A stretch of 64,000 bases of DNA from Palsa-343 sp036269135. GTDB lineage: Bacteria; Acidobacteriota; Terriglobia; Terriglobales; Acidobacteriaceae. A program made the position numbers and the translations under genes. The stretch is taken from positions 14,763 to 78,762 of the forward strand of contig DATASQ010000024.1 in NCBI GenBank assembly GCA_036269135.1, given 5' to 3'. Numbering within the stretch: the first letter of the stretch is position 1; each line of letters starts with the position of its first letter. Below are positions 33,667-42,390 of the stretch, in pieces. The notes below the pieces were generated by a model that saw only the letters and a program-made list of their open reading frames with translations, searched no databases and was not told the origin of the DNA.

Positions 33667-36159
33667 CTAAGCGCGCGCGGGGGTGCAGGCCTTCCACACC
33701 GTCGTGCGTCCCGCGCGGATCAGCACGGGAAGGGCGGCCGCCGGCTGCGGCTGCGCGAATAAATAGCCCTGCATGACGTCGCAGCCCAGACGCACCAGGG
33801 TTTCCGCCTGCTCCTCGCGCTCCACGCCCTCGGCCACCACCTGCAGATCCAGGCTGTGCGCCAGGGACAGAATCGCCTGCACCAGAGCGCTGGTTCCCTG
33901 CGGTTCGCTCACCCGCTCGATGAATGTCCTGTCGATCTTCAGCGTCTGGATGGGCAACTGGTGCAGGTGCTGCAGCGACGAGTACCCGGTGCCGAAATCG
34001 TCCACCGAGAACTGCACCCCCAGCTCCGCCAGATCCCGCATCTGCCGGGCCACATCCTCCAGGTTCCGCATCACGGTGGTTTCCGTCATCTCGATTTCCA
34101 GCAGCTCCGGATCGGTCCCCACCTCCGCCAGCACCTGCCGCACCTGGCGGGAGAAATCCATGCGCATGAACTGCAGCGGCGAGACGTTGATGGCGATCCG
34201 CACCTTCATCCCCTGCTTGCGCCATTCTTCGCTCTGCCGGCACACTTCCCGCAGCACCCAGTTCCCCATGGGCACAATCAGGCCGCTCTCCTCGGCCACC
34301 GGGATAAATCGCTCCGGGCTCACCATCCCGTAGCGGGGATGGCGCAGGCGCAGCAGCGCTTCCAGCCCACGGAGCGTCCCGTCCGCTGCATACTCGGGCT
34401 GGTAGTACATCTCGAAGCCGCCTTCCTTCAGCGCGCGGCGCATGTACAGCTCCAGGTCGTTCGCTTCCGCCGTGGATGCGCTGATCTCCTCCGAGACGAG
34501 AACGTAGTGGTTTCCTCCCGAGCGTTTCACCCGGTACATCGCCGCGTCCGCGTTGCGCCACAGCGCGGCCGCATCCGCCCCGTGGTCCGGATACATCGCG
34601 ATGCCAAGGCTGCCCGACACATCGATGGGATACTGCTCGGCCACCAGCGGCTTGCGCAGGGCCGACAGCAGGTCCTCCGCGACGCGCTCGGCGTCGGACG
34701 CCGAGACCAGATCGCCGACCACCACGGTGAACTCTTCGCCGCCGGAGCGCGCCACCGTATCCTCGCCCCGCAGCCGGCTCCGCAGCCGTTCCGCTACCTG
34801 CTTCAGGCACAGATCCCCGATTGCGTGGCCGTAGGTGTCATTGATCTGTTTGAACCGGTCCAGATCGATGCAGATCACCGCCGCCTTGCGCCCGCGCCGC
34901 TCCGCCGCGGCCAGCGCCTGCTCCATCCGATCCAGCAGCAGCGCCCGATTCGGCAGCCCGGTAAGCATGTCGTGATGCGCCTGGTGCAGCAGACGCATGT
35001 GCAGCTGCTGCCGTTCGGTCACATCCTGCACCAGCGAGAATCGCGCCCGCGCTCCTTCAAACCGGATACTGTGCGACGCCACCTCCACCTGAATCCTTTG
35101 TCCATTGTTCAGAATGTGGGTCCACGGCCCCGTCACCATCACCGTTTCGGATCCCGTCTGCTGCGCCACCGCATCTTCCATGGCCGCCACTTCCTCCGCG
35201 GGGCGGATATCGCGCAGCGTCATCTTCCGAAATTCCTCCGCGGCGTAGCCGTAGCGCGACACCGCCGCGTCGTTCACGGCCAGAAACCGCAGGGTTTCCA
35301 CTTCGAAGATCCACATGGGGTGGGGATTGTTCTCGAACAGCACCCGGTATTCCTCGCTGGTCCGGTCCGCCTGCCGTTTCTGCTCCTCGAGCAGGGTCAG
35401 AATCATTCCGAAGGCGACAAAGTATTTCGGCACATTCCACAGCTCGCCGATCACGGTCAGCTGGGGCAACACCCGCTCCAGCAGCAGCGCGCACGGGAAC
35501 ACGGCGCCCCATGCCGTCAGACCCAGGACCGAGGCGACGACTCCGGCCGTGGCCCGCCGGAAGTCTTCCCAGTACAGCACCGCGTTCAGAAAATAAATCT
35601 CCGACAGGATCGGGAAAATGCTGTTGCCGGCCTCGCCGTGCAGCACCTCGAAGACCAGCCATCCCGTGGCCAGTCCCAGGATCGCCGTGCCCCACCACCG
35701 CACGCGCCGTCCGCGCGGTCCGCCGGGCAATACGCTGCGGCGCTGCCGCCCCATCCGGAACGTCACCGCGGCGTAGGAGAGCTGGACGGCCCCCCCTGCG
35801 GCCAGCAGCGCCGGGACGGTCGGCGTGGCCCACAGCGACACCATCAGCACATAGCCCACGGCCGGCCCGCTCAGCAGCAGCGCCGGAACCGCAAAGCGCC
35901 GCCCCCGCTCCCACACCAGGACCGAGGACAGGGCAAAGGATGCCCCGCACAACACCAGGGCGCTTTCCGCAGCCGCCAGCACCAGGTTCTGCCCGAGAGG
36001 ATCCGGAGGAATCCTCAGCAGGAACCCGAAATGGACGAGGATGAACAGCCACCCCAGCAACCAGAAGCGGATGCGCACGGTGGCATGGCCGCGATAGATC
36101 GACCCAAACAGCAGGACGAGCAGGCCGATGATGAGTAGGTCCAGGAGAATGTTCTGCAT
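33667..36159 (-). CDS. Membrane-bound PAS-GGDEF-EAL protein (c-di-GMP turnover)
   Basis: An 830-residue protein. The N-terminal 260 residues contain about seven hydrophobic helices like a membrane sensor module. A PAS domain lies near 270-395. The GGDEF domain carries the intact active motif SGGEEF (about residue 473) with IDLDRFKQINDTYGH before it. The EAL domain is also intact: LEALLRLRHP (about 598), NVSPLQF, EMTETTVM, VDDFGTGYSS (about 718), KIDRTFI and EGVE. Both synthase and phosphodiesterase could therefore be active. It is next to the wzc operon on the same strand but 272 bases away, which fits control of exopolysaccharide by c-di-GMP; this link is inferred. Confidence 0.93.
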   Translation of the reverse strand: MQNILLDLLIIGLLVLLFGSIYRGHATVRIRFWLLGWLFILVHFGFLLRIPPDPLGQNLVLAAAESALVLCGASFALSSVLVWERGRRFAVPALLLSGPAVGYVLMVSLWATPTVPALLAAGGAVQLSYAAVTFRMGRQRRSVLPGGPRGRRVRWWGTAILGLATGWLVFEVLHGEAGNSIFPILSEIYFLNAVLYWEDFRRATAGVVASVLGLTAWGAVFPCALLLERVLPQLTVIGELWNVPKYFVAFGMILTLLEEQKRQADRTSEEYRVLFENNPHPMWIFEVETLRFLAVNDAAVSRYGYAAEEFRKMTLRDIRPAEEVAAMEDAVAQQTGSETVMVTGPWTHILNNGQRIQVEVASHSIRFEGARARFSLVQDVTERQQLHMRLLHQAHHDMLTGLPNRALLLDRMEQALAAAERRGRKAAVICIDLDRFKQINDTYGHAIGDLCLKQVAERLRSRLRGEDTVARSGGEEFTVVVGDLVSASDAERVAEDLLSALRKPLVAEQYPIDVSGSLGIAMYPDHGADAAALWRNADAAMYRVKRSGGNHYVLVSEEISASTAEANDLELYMRRALKEGGFEMYYQPEYAADGTLRGLEALLRLRHPRYGMVSPERFIPVAEESGLIVPMGNWVLREVCRQSEEWRKQGMKVRIAINVSPLQFMRMDFSRQVRQVLAEVGTDPELLEIEMTETTVMRNLEDVARQMRDLAELGVQFSVDDFGTGYSSLQHLHQLPIQTLKIDRTFIERVSEPQGTSALVQAILSLAHSLDLQVVAEGVEREEQAETLVRLGCDVMQGYLFAQPQPAAALPVLIRAGRTTVWKACTPARA

Positions 36160-36567
36160 GTGGCAGACAGTTTCAGCTGCGAATCCCGGACGGTCTGGCC
36201 TGGAACGCCGTCTGAGCCCGTCGCAGTCACTTTAAGGGACGGCTTGGCCAAGTTTACTCTTTTCGCCCCCCCGGGCCATCCCACTTTCGATATCTCTGCC
36301 GGGCTGCCGGCGTCTTCCCGGCCGCGTCCGCCCGGAAAAGTGCCGGCCTTCCCTCTTACCGAGGGGACCCGGCATTCGGGACCCTGTCGGCTCAGTTTCC
36401 CGTTTGCGGAGCATCCGCGTGTGGGGCGGCAGTTTCCAGGCGCACGATCGGCTGGTCTTGTGGGCAGCCGGTCGTCCATTCCCCCGGCACGCGCGAACAC
36501 GTTTCCAGGACGGTGAGCGCGGATGCGCCGGCCAGCCGTTCGAGAATGCGACGCCTGGAAAGGTTCC
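36160..36567 (-). other. 408-base intergenic region before the GGDEF-EAL gene
   Basis: No gene is supported here. It contains the TAAACTTGGCC word at 36246-36256, and the octamer TTTCCAGG twice direct (36433-36440 and 36502-36509) and once inverted as CCTGGAAA (36554-36561). The inverted pair at 36502 and 36554 could form a stem after the cytochrome gene, but it has no T-run in either orientation. I looked for a c-di-GMP riboswitch because a GGDEF-EAL gene follows, and saw none of its conserved core. Short open frames on either strand here lack any protein-like features. Confidence 0.5.
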
Positions 36568-36975
36568 TTAGTCGGCGGCCGGGGTCGCCTTCTTGTGCTC
36601 CACGAAGGTGTGGGCCTGATGACAGCTCACACACGTCTTGCCTTTCATGAATGGATCAGACTTCAGCTGGGCCACCTGCTCGGCGTGGCAGTTTTCGCAT
36701 GTGCTTAGCGCCGGCATGCCCGCGAAGTCCTTTGCTGTCGTCTCGCCATGGCACACGGTGCACTCGACACTGTTGGCGGCATGGGGGCTGGCTTTCCATT
36801 GGTCATACACCCCCTTATGGCAGGTGGCGCAGGTATCCCCGGCTGGAATCAGCCGATGGAACACATGCGTGGCCTGATCCTGCTGAGCAAGGGCGGGTTG
36901 GACGGCAGCAGCCGACAGGAAAAAAACGAGCAGGGCGGAACCGAACATACACGCGCGGAAACGATTCACGGGCAA
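36568..36975 (-). CDS. Small periplasmic tetrahaem cytochrome c
   Basis: A 135-residue protein with a signal peptide (hydrophobic to about residue 28, PALAQQ). Four CXXCH haem sites occur in only 70 residues: CATCH at 49-53, CTVCH at 72-76, CENCH at 93-97 and CVSCH at 115-119. Additional His residues between them (HVFH, HKK, HAAN, HQAH, VEH) can supply axial ligands. This resembles small tetrahaem cytochromes such as those near c3 and c554 and nitrate/nitrite reductase partners. The C-terminus is short and basic. No redox enzyme is next to it, so its partner is not apparent. Confidence 0.88.
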   Translation of the reverse strand: MPVNRFRACMFGSALLVFFLSAAAVQPALAQQDQATHVFHRLIPAGDTCATCHKGVYDQWKASPHAANSVECTVCHGETTAKDFAGMPALSTCENCHAEQVAQLKSDPFMKGKTCVSCHQAHTFVEHKKATPAAD

Positions 36976-37182
36976 ATCTCCTGAGTGTGATGTCGGAGTT
37001 TAGAACCGGCAACGGCTGCCGATCAGTGATGCCAGTCACGTCTCACCGGCAGGCGATCGGCGCACAGGCCGCGAGGTCGCCTGCGCCCCCGGCCATCGCC
37101 CTCCCCTTTGCACGACCGCCCTCCGGGGCCGTCAATTCAGACGGCTCGATCTCCCCGGGCGCCCCTTTGCTAGTCTTGGCGC

Positions 37183-38166
37183 ATGCCCGCGGCCCCCTCC
37201 CGCTCTCTGCGCGCCCACCTCCTGCTGCTGGCGACCGTCTGTGTCTGGGGAGCCACCTTCGTCGTCGTCAAAGACGCGCTTTCCGATGCTTCTCCCCTTC
37301 TTTTCAACCTGATCCGGATGAGCCTGGCGTTCGTCTGCCTGGCGGCCTTTTACCGCAGTCACTTCGGCCGCATGAGTCGCAGGACCCTGCTCGCCGGCGC
37401 CGTCGTCGGCTTCTGCCTCGCGATGGGCTATCAGTTCCAGACTGCCGGTCTCCGTCTCACCACCCCGTCCCGCTCCGCGTTCATCACCGGCACCGTCGTG
37501 GTGCTCGTCCCCCTGCTCTCGGTCGTCCCCGGACTGCGGCCGCCCGGCTCTCGCCTTCCTCGCTGGAATGCCTGGTGCGGCGCGGTGCTCGGCTTCCTCG
37601 GGATTGTGCTGCTCACGACGCCGCCCGGCTCCGGATTCGACTTCCGCGCCATCGGGCCCGGGGACCTCCTCACCTTCGGCTGCGCCCTCGGCTTCTCTCT
37701 GCACGTGCTCGCCCTGGCCCACTTCTCGCCGCGTATCCCCTTCGAACAACTGGCCGTTCTCCAGGTCGGCTTCTGCACCGTGTTCATGGCCGCCAGCCTG
37801 CCGCTTCTGGAGCACCCGTGGATTCACTGGACGCCTCGCCTGGTCTTGGCGCTGCTGATCACCGCCGTGCTGGCCACGGCCGCGGCCTTCACCATTCAGT
37901 CCTGGGCGCAGCGTTTTCTCCCCGCCACCCACACGGCCCTCATCCTCGCCCTCGAGCCGGTCTTCGCCTGGATCACCGCCTTTCTTTTCCTGGGCGAAAG
38001 CCTCGGGCGCCGCGGCACGACCGGCGCCCTGCTCATCCTCGCCGGCATTGCTCTCACTGAAATTCTGCCCACGGCCGTGCAACCAACCGCGCACGAGGGC
38101 GTCCCACTCACTGAGACCGACGGCTCCGCCTCGCTTCGGAAACCCGCCACGCCTCCCTGCGTCTAA
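37183..38166 (+). CDS. EamA/DMT-superfamily transporter
   Basis: A 327-residue protein with ten membrane helices in the two-repeat EamA arrangement. Repeat one has LLLLATVCVWGATFVVVKDA and repeat two has FAWITAFLFLGESLGRRGTTG with the conserved PxFAWI-type end near residue 265. DMT transporters export metabolites such as amino acids or purines; the substrate is not visible. The C-terminus has about 35 polar residues (residues 290-327) with no membrane character. Alone on the plus strand, with 207 bases before it and 115 after. Confidence 0.82.
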   Translation: MPAAPSRSLRAHLLLLATVCVWGATFVVVKDALSDASPLLFNLIRMSLAFVCLAAFYRSHFGRMSRRTLLAGAVVGFCLAMGYQFQTAGLRLTTPSRSAFITGTVVVLVPLLSVVPGLRPPGSRLPRWNAWCGAVLGFLGIVLLTTPPGSGFDFRAIGPGDLLTFGCALGFSLHVLALAHFSPRIPFEQLAVLQVGFCTVFMAASLPLLEHPWIHWTPRLVLALLITAVLATAAAFTIQSWAQRFLPATHTALILALEPVFAWITAFLFLGESLGRRGTTGALLILAGIALTEILPTAVQPTAHEGVPLTETDGSASLRKPATPPCV

Positions 38167-38281
38167 TGCTTCAAATGGATTGCCGCCGCTCCAACTCAAT
38201 TCATTCATTTCGCTCGCTCTATACTGGATCTTGTTCCCTGGGCCCCACTCCAACCCCTAAGAACCACGAGGTACGATTCCC

Positions 38282-39964
38282 ATGAAATCTTTTTTGGGGC
38301 GGTTTCGCTATAACCGTCTGGCTTCCACTTTTACGGTCCTGATCACCCTTTCGGCCGTGATTCTGATCGGCTCCGCCGTGGCGCATCAGGTCCGTGGGCA
38401 GGAATCCCAGGTGAACAGCGCCGACGCCACGCCCCTGAAGATTCCGGCCCCGCGCGATCTGGCGACCGACTTCACCAAAATCGCGAAAGAAGTCGGGCCG
38501 GCGGTGGTCAATATCAATACGGAGATTCTGCCCAAGCAGCAGAGCCGGCGCGGCCCCCACGGGATGCAGCCCTTCGCCTCGCCCGACCAGCAGCAGCCGC
38601 CCGATGACGGGAACGGCGACGACGATCAGGATCAGGGACCTCAGGGAGGCGGGCAGGGCCCCCAGGGCGGAGGTCAGGGCCAGGGAGGCCTGCAGGATTT
38701 CTTCAACCGCTTCTTCGGCATGGGCCCCGACCAGGGCGGACCGGATGACAGCGGCCAGGAGCGCGAATCGCTCGGCTCCGGCTTCATCGTCGATCCCCGC
38801 GGCTACATCGTCACCAACAACCACGTGGTCGAGAAGGCCGACCGCATCTTCGTCAAGCTGGCCAGCGATCCGGAAGGCAACCAGGGCCGTCCCGCCAAAG
38901 TCGTGGGCGTGGATAAGGCGACGGACATCGCGGTGCTGAAAATCCAGACCGATACGCCGCTGCCCACGGTCAAAATGGGCAACTCGGACGGCGTCGAAGT
39001 CGGCGACTGGGTCGAGGCCATCGGCGAGCCTTTCGGCCTGACCAAGACGGTCACCGCGGGCATCATTTCGAGCAAGAACCGGACCGTCGAGCAGGGCACC
39101 GCCGGCGAATTCCAGCACTTCCTGCAGACCGATGCCGCCATTAATCCCGGCAACTCGGGCGGCCCGCTTCTGGACATGGCCGGCGAAGTCATCGGCGTCA
39201 ATACCGCGATCTTTACGCAGTCGGCGGGTAACGAAGGCATCGGCTTCGCCATGCCCTCCAACACCGTCATCAATGTCTACAACGATCTGATCGGACCCGA
39301 GCACAAGGTCGTGCGCGGCAGCATCGGCATCAGCTTCCAGCCCAATCTGCCGAGCGCGGTGGCCCGCGTTTATGGATTCAAATCCGGGGTCATCATCAGC
39401 CTGGTGGGGACCGGGCAGCCTGCCGCCAAAGCCGGCCTCAAAGTCGGCGACATCATCACCACCATCAACGGCAAACCGGTGAAGGACGGCGACGATCTGG
39501 TGGCCATCATCTCCTCCTACAAACCCGGAACGACCGTCGACATCGGCTATCTGCGCGAGGGTAAAGAAATGCACGCCAATGTCACTGTCGGCGATCGCGA
39601 GAAGGTCATTGCTGCCATGAATGCCCAGGCGGGCGGGAACGAGAGTGAGGGCGGTCCCAACAGCCCCGGTCCGGCTCCCGCGAAACTGGGGCTCACCGTC
39701 CAGGATCTGCCCCAGGGCGCTCCGGCGGGTCTCCACGGCGTCCTCATCGAGGCCGTCAAGCCTGGCTCCTTCGCCGATGAGATCGGCGTCAGCCAGTTCC
39801 AGGGCTGGGTCATCAGCTCCGTGAACCGCCAGCCCATCCACAACGTCCAGGAGTTCCAGACGATCGTGGCGGGGCTGCATTCCGGGGACGACGTAGTCTT
39901 CAACGTGGTCGATCCGCGCCATCCCAATGCAGGGAATGAACTACTGGGCGGCACACTAAGGTAA
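38282..39964 (+). CDS. HtrA/DegP-type periplasmic serine protease
   Basis: A 560-residue periplasmic or membrane-anchored protease-chaperone. One N-terminal helix (about residues 15-37) is followed by a mature region. The trypsin-like catalytic triad is His181 (TNNHVV), Asp215 (ATDIAVLK) and Ser292 (NPGNSGGPL). The first PDZ domain is at about residues 350-440 and a second, shorter PDZ-like one near 470-560 (GVLIEAVKPGSFADEIGV). Between helix and protease lies a low-complexity stretch rich in Gln, Gly, Asp and Pro, around residues 85-160. A terminator lies about 24 bases after the stop. Confidence 0.92.
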   Translation: MKSFLGRFRYNRLASTFTVLITLSAVILIGSAVAHQVRGQESQVNSADATPLKIPAPRDLATDFTKIAKEVGPAVVNINTEILPKQQSRRGPHGMQPFASPDQQQPPDDGNGDDDQDQGPQGGGQGPQGGGQGQGGLQDFFNRFFGMGPDQGGPDDSGQERESLGSGFIVDPRGYIVTNNHVVEKADRIFVKLASDPEGNQGRPAKVVGVDKATDIAVLKIQTDTPLPTVKMGNSDGVEVGDWVEAIGEPFGLTKTVTAGIISSKNRTVEQGTAGEFQHFLQTDAAINPGNSGGPLLDMAGEVIGVNTAIFTQSAGNEGIGFAMPSNTVINVYNDLIGPEHKVVRGSIGISFQPNLPSAVARVYGFKSGVIISLVGTGQPAAKAGLKVGDIITTINGKPVKDGDDLVAIISSYKPGTTVDIGYLREGKEMHANVTVGDREKVIAAMNAQAGGNESEGGPNSPGPAPAKLGLTVQDLPQGAPAGLHGVLIEAVKPGSFADEIGVSQFQGWVISSVNRQPIHNVQEFQTIVAGLHSGDDVVFNVVDPRHPNAGNELLGGTLR

Positions 39965-39987
39965 CCCTGCATCCCACTTCCTCAATC

Positions 39988-40027
39988 GGGCTTCCCACGA
40001 AAGTTTGGGAAGCCCCCGGGGTTTTTG
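39988..40027 (+). terminator. Rho-independent terminator after the HtrA gene
   Basis: The stem GGGCTTCCCA/TGGGAAGCCC pairs ten bases around a loop of CGAAAGTT (39998-40005), followed by a GC stretch and then a run of five T at about 40022. It ends the htrA transcript. Confidence 0.85.
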
Positions 40028-40099
40028 TTGTATTTCCAGGGCACCAGCGGTAGTCTGCACGAATCAACTGCCGAACTTTAATCTTTTGGAGTCGTCCGC

Positions 40100-40588
40100 A
40101 TGCTGTCTCTCAGGACCTGCCAGGTTCTTCTCCTCGGCACATTCCTGCTCGCTTCGCCCGCGTTTGCCGCGCGCACGCATAAGGCTGCGACCTCGCGGCG
40201 TCACGGCCATCACCATCTTCGCCACACCCATGCAGTCAAAGGCCAGCGCGAGATTGAGCCCGAGCGCGCCCTCGAAATCCAGCAAGCCCTTATCCGTGAG
40301 CACTATCTGACGGCCCCCGCCTCCGGCCAGTGGGACGCCATCACCGAAGCGGCCATGCAGAAGTATCAGTCCGACCACGGCTGGCAAACCAAGCTCACCC
40401 CGGACTCCCGCGCCCTGATTAAGCTGGGCCTGGGCCCGAAGAACGACGCCCTCCAGCCCATCGCCGCGCCGGCTCCCTCTGCCGGCTCCGCGGTTCTGAG
40501 CGATACCTCGGCCAGCGTCTCGGGCAGCAGCCCCGGCAATCCCCGCCAGGCCAACACCCTGGCCGACGCCCACTCCCTCTCGAACTAA
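40100..40588 (+). CDS. Secreted peptidoglycan-binding-domain-like protein
   Basis: A 162-residue protein with a signal peptide (hydrophobic to about residue 22, ASPAFAARTH). After a His-rich segment (HGHHHLRHTHAVK, residues about 35-47) comes a helical domain, ALEIQQALIREHYLTAPASG followed by WDAITEAAMQKYQSDHGWQ and SRALIKLGLG, that fits the short peptidoglycan-binding (PG_binding_1) fold. The C-terminal 50 residues are Ala/Pro/Ser-rich and disordered. It has no catalytic domain, so it is likely a wall-binding or structural protein. The His-rich stretch might bind metal; that is a guess. Confidence 0.7.
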   Translation: MLSLRTCQVLLLGTFLLASPAFAARTHKAATSRRHGHHHLRHTHAVKGQREIEPERALEIQQALIREHYLTAPASGQWDAITEAAMQKYQSDHGWQTKLTPDSRALIKLGLGPKNDALQPIAAPAPSAGSAVLSDTSASVSGSSPGNPRQANTLADAHSLSN

Positions 40589-40609
40589 CCACCCGCATCG
40601 ATGTTTTCA

Positions 40610-40639
40610 GGGCTCCCGCAGGGGAGCCCGCTTTCTTTT
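40610..40639 (+). terminator. Rho-independent terminator
   Basis: The stem GGGCTCCC/GGGAGCCC pairs eight bases across the tetraloop GCAG, and is followed by GCTTTCTTTT. It lies 22 bases after the stop of the peptidoglycan-binding-like gene. Confidence 0.85.
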
Positions 40640-40840
40640 GCGGGACTGCCTGACAATCCTGGCGCTCCCGCCGTTCTATCGCCCACGCTGAGGCCGGCGC
40701 CCCGCTCGGCGCCTGCCTCCCGGACCGGTTGCGTGGTATTGTGCAGTCCAACAGCCGCGAAACATCGTGAACCACCGGAGCGGTCCTTTTCGGAACAGCC
40801 GAGCACGCTGGTCCCTCAACCACGAATGGAGACGATTGCC

Positions 40841-41257
40841 ATGGCTTCGATCACCGCCATCGCCGAAAAATTCTTTCACGCCTGCGAAACAGGAAAAGGC
40901 TGGGAGGGCTGCGCTTCGTTCTGCAGTGCGGACGCGACCTTCTCCGCGCAGGCTTCGCCCCTGAGCCAGGTCAGGACCCTCGCGCAGTACACCGACTGGA
41001 TGAAAGGCATCCTGGGTCTCTTCCCTGACGCTCGCTACGACCTGCAGTCGTTTGCGACCGATGAAGCGAGGACGAACGTTGCCGCCTATGCGGTGTTTCA
41101 CGCGACCCACACGGGCCAGGGCGGCCCGGTTCCGCCGACTGGGCGGCGCATGAGCACGGATTACGTCTACGTGATGCAGTTCAGCGGCGACAAGATCGTG
41201 CACATGACGAAGATCTGGAACGCCGAACTGGCCATGAAGGAAATCGGCTGGGCCTGA
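40841..41257 (+). CDS. SnoaL-like (NTF2 fold) protein
   Basis: A 138-residue protein in the NTF2/SnoaL-like fold, with the typical start of FHACETGKGWEGCASFC and FSADAT-like segments, then FPDARYDLQSFATDE and the C-terminal strands YVYVMQFSGDKIVHMTKIWN. Members include polyketide cyclases and many proteins of unknown function. The start is set at the ATG at 40841 because GGAG lies nine bases upstream; the ATG at 40826 is an alternative that would add METIA. No close pathway gene is beside it, so a function cannot be given. Confidence 0.75.
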   Translation: MASITAIAEKFFHACETGKGWEGCASFCSADATFSAQASPLSQVRTLAQYTDWMKGILGLFPDARYDLQSFATDEARTNVAAYAVFHATHTGQGGPVPPTGRRMSTDYVYVMQFSGDKIVHMTKIWNAELAMKEIGWA

Positions 41258-41418
41258 TTCCCCACATTGCGCCGGGCCAACCTCTCTCATCCGCCGCGAT
41301 CCCTGCCACAATCCGCAGGGCTCCCTCGTGGAAGCCCTCTGTGGACGTCTGCGGCTCGGCAAAACCAGCCCCACTGACCGGCATGACGGTGCTAACTTTT
41401 AAGGAAAGGGAGGTTTCA

Positions 41419-42390
41419 ATGGATCGGAGAAGCTTTCTTACCACCGGCGCCCTTGCGGCAGGACTGGCCGCGGCGCCCGGACTGTCCGCAGCCACAGCGT
41501 GGCCCTCACCTTCCGACAAAGGCTTCAAACCCATTCCCAGGCGGCCGCTGGGCAGGACCGGCCGCGAACTCTCGATCATCGGGCTGGGCGGCATCGTGGT
41601 CATGAACGCGGATCAGGCCGTGGCCAACAACACCGTGGCCCAGGCGCACGCAGCGGGCATCAACTACGTCGACGTCGCGCCCAGCTACGGCGACGCGCAG
41701 CAACTCCTCGGGCCCGCTCTGCGGCCGTACCGCGACAACTTCTTCCTGGCCTGCAAGACGGGCAAGCGCGACCAGGCAGGCGCAGCGGCGGCACTGGACG
41801 ATTCGCTGAAGCTGCTGCAGACGGATCGTCTGGACCTGTACCAGCATCACGCCGTCACCACCCTCGAGGACGTCCACCACATCATGGGCCCAGGCGGAGC
41901 GCAGGAGGCTTTCGAGGCGGGACGGAAGGCCGGCAAGATCCGCTACCTCGGCTTCTCAGCGCATTCCGAAGAGGCGGCGCTCGCTCTGCTCGACCACTTC
42001 GACTTCGACACGGTGCTTTTCCCCATCAACTTTGTCCTGGCTTCACAGAAAAACTTTGGACCCAGGGTGATCGCCCGCGTGCATGAAAAGGGCGCGGGTA
42101 TGCTGGCCATCAAAGCCATGGCCCGCTCGAAGTGGCCGACCGCAATGGATCAGGCGCAAAAGCCCAATCCCAAGGAATGGTACGAGCCCTGCTCGGTGCC
42201 GGAACAGGCCGCGCTCGCCCTGCGCTGGACTCTTTCCCAGCGCATTACCGCTGCCCTGCCGCCAGGCGACGAGCGCTTTTTCCCGCTCGCCATGTACGTG
42301 GCCCAGAATTTCCAGCCCATCAGCAGCGAAGAGGAGAGCCACCTGATCGCCAGCGCCGCCGGGGCCACCCCGATCTTTCCCAACGCGTAA
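41419..42390 (+). CDS. Tat-exported aldo/keto reductase
   Basis: A 323-residue AKR-fold protein. The N-terminus is a twin-arginine signal, MDRRSFLTTGALAAGLAAAP. The catalytic tetrad is recognisable by context: the Tyr in VDVAPSYGDAQQLLG, the Lys in LACKTGKRDQ, an Asp in the region GINYVDVA, and the His in LYQHHAVTTL. Good ribosome binding site GGGAGG precedes the ATG at 41419. Exported Tat reductases are unusual since NADPH must be loaded before export or the protein may have lost NADPH use. The substrate is unknown. Confidence 0.85.
   Translation: MDRRSFLTTGALAAGLAAAPGLSAATAWPSPSDKGFKPIPRRPLGRTGRELSIIGLGGIVVMNADQAVANNTVAQAHAAGINYVDVAPSYGDAQQLLGPALRPYRDNFFLACKTGKRDQAGAAAALDDSLKLLQTDRLDLYQHHAVTTLEDVHHIMGPGGAQEAFEAGRKAGKIRYLGFSAHSEEAALALLDHFDFDTVLFPINFVLASQKNFGPRVIARVHEKGAGMLAIKAMARSKWPTAMDQAQKPNPKEWYEPCSVPEQAALALRWTLSQRITAALPPGDERFFPLAMYVAQNFQPISSEEESHLIASAAGATPIFPNA

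Noticed and set aside
33856..36138. A 760-codon open frame on the plus strand
   Set aside because: It is the antisense of the GGDEF-EAL gene, which has all its catalytic motifs.
36160..36516. A 118-codon open frame and a possible c-di-GMP riboswitch
   Set aside because: The frame has no protein-like features or homologous motif. The conserved core of the c-di-GMP riboswitch was not found in either orientation.
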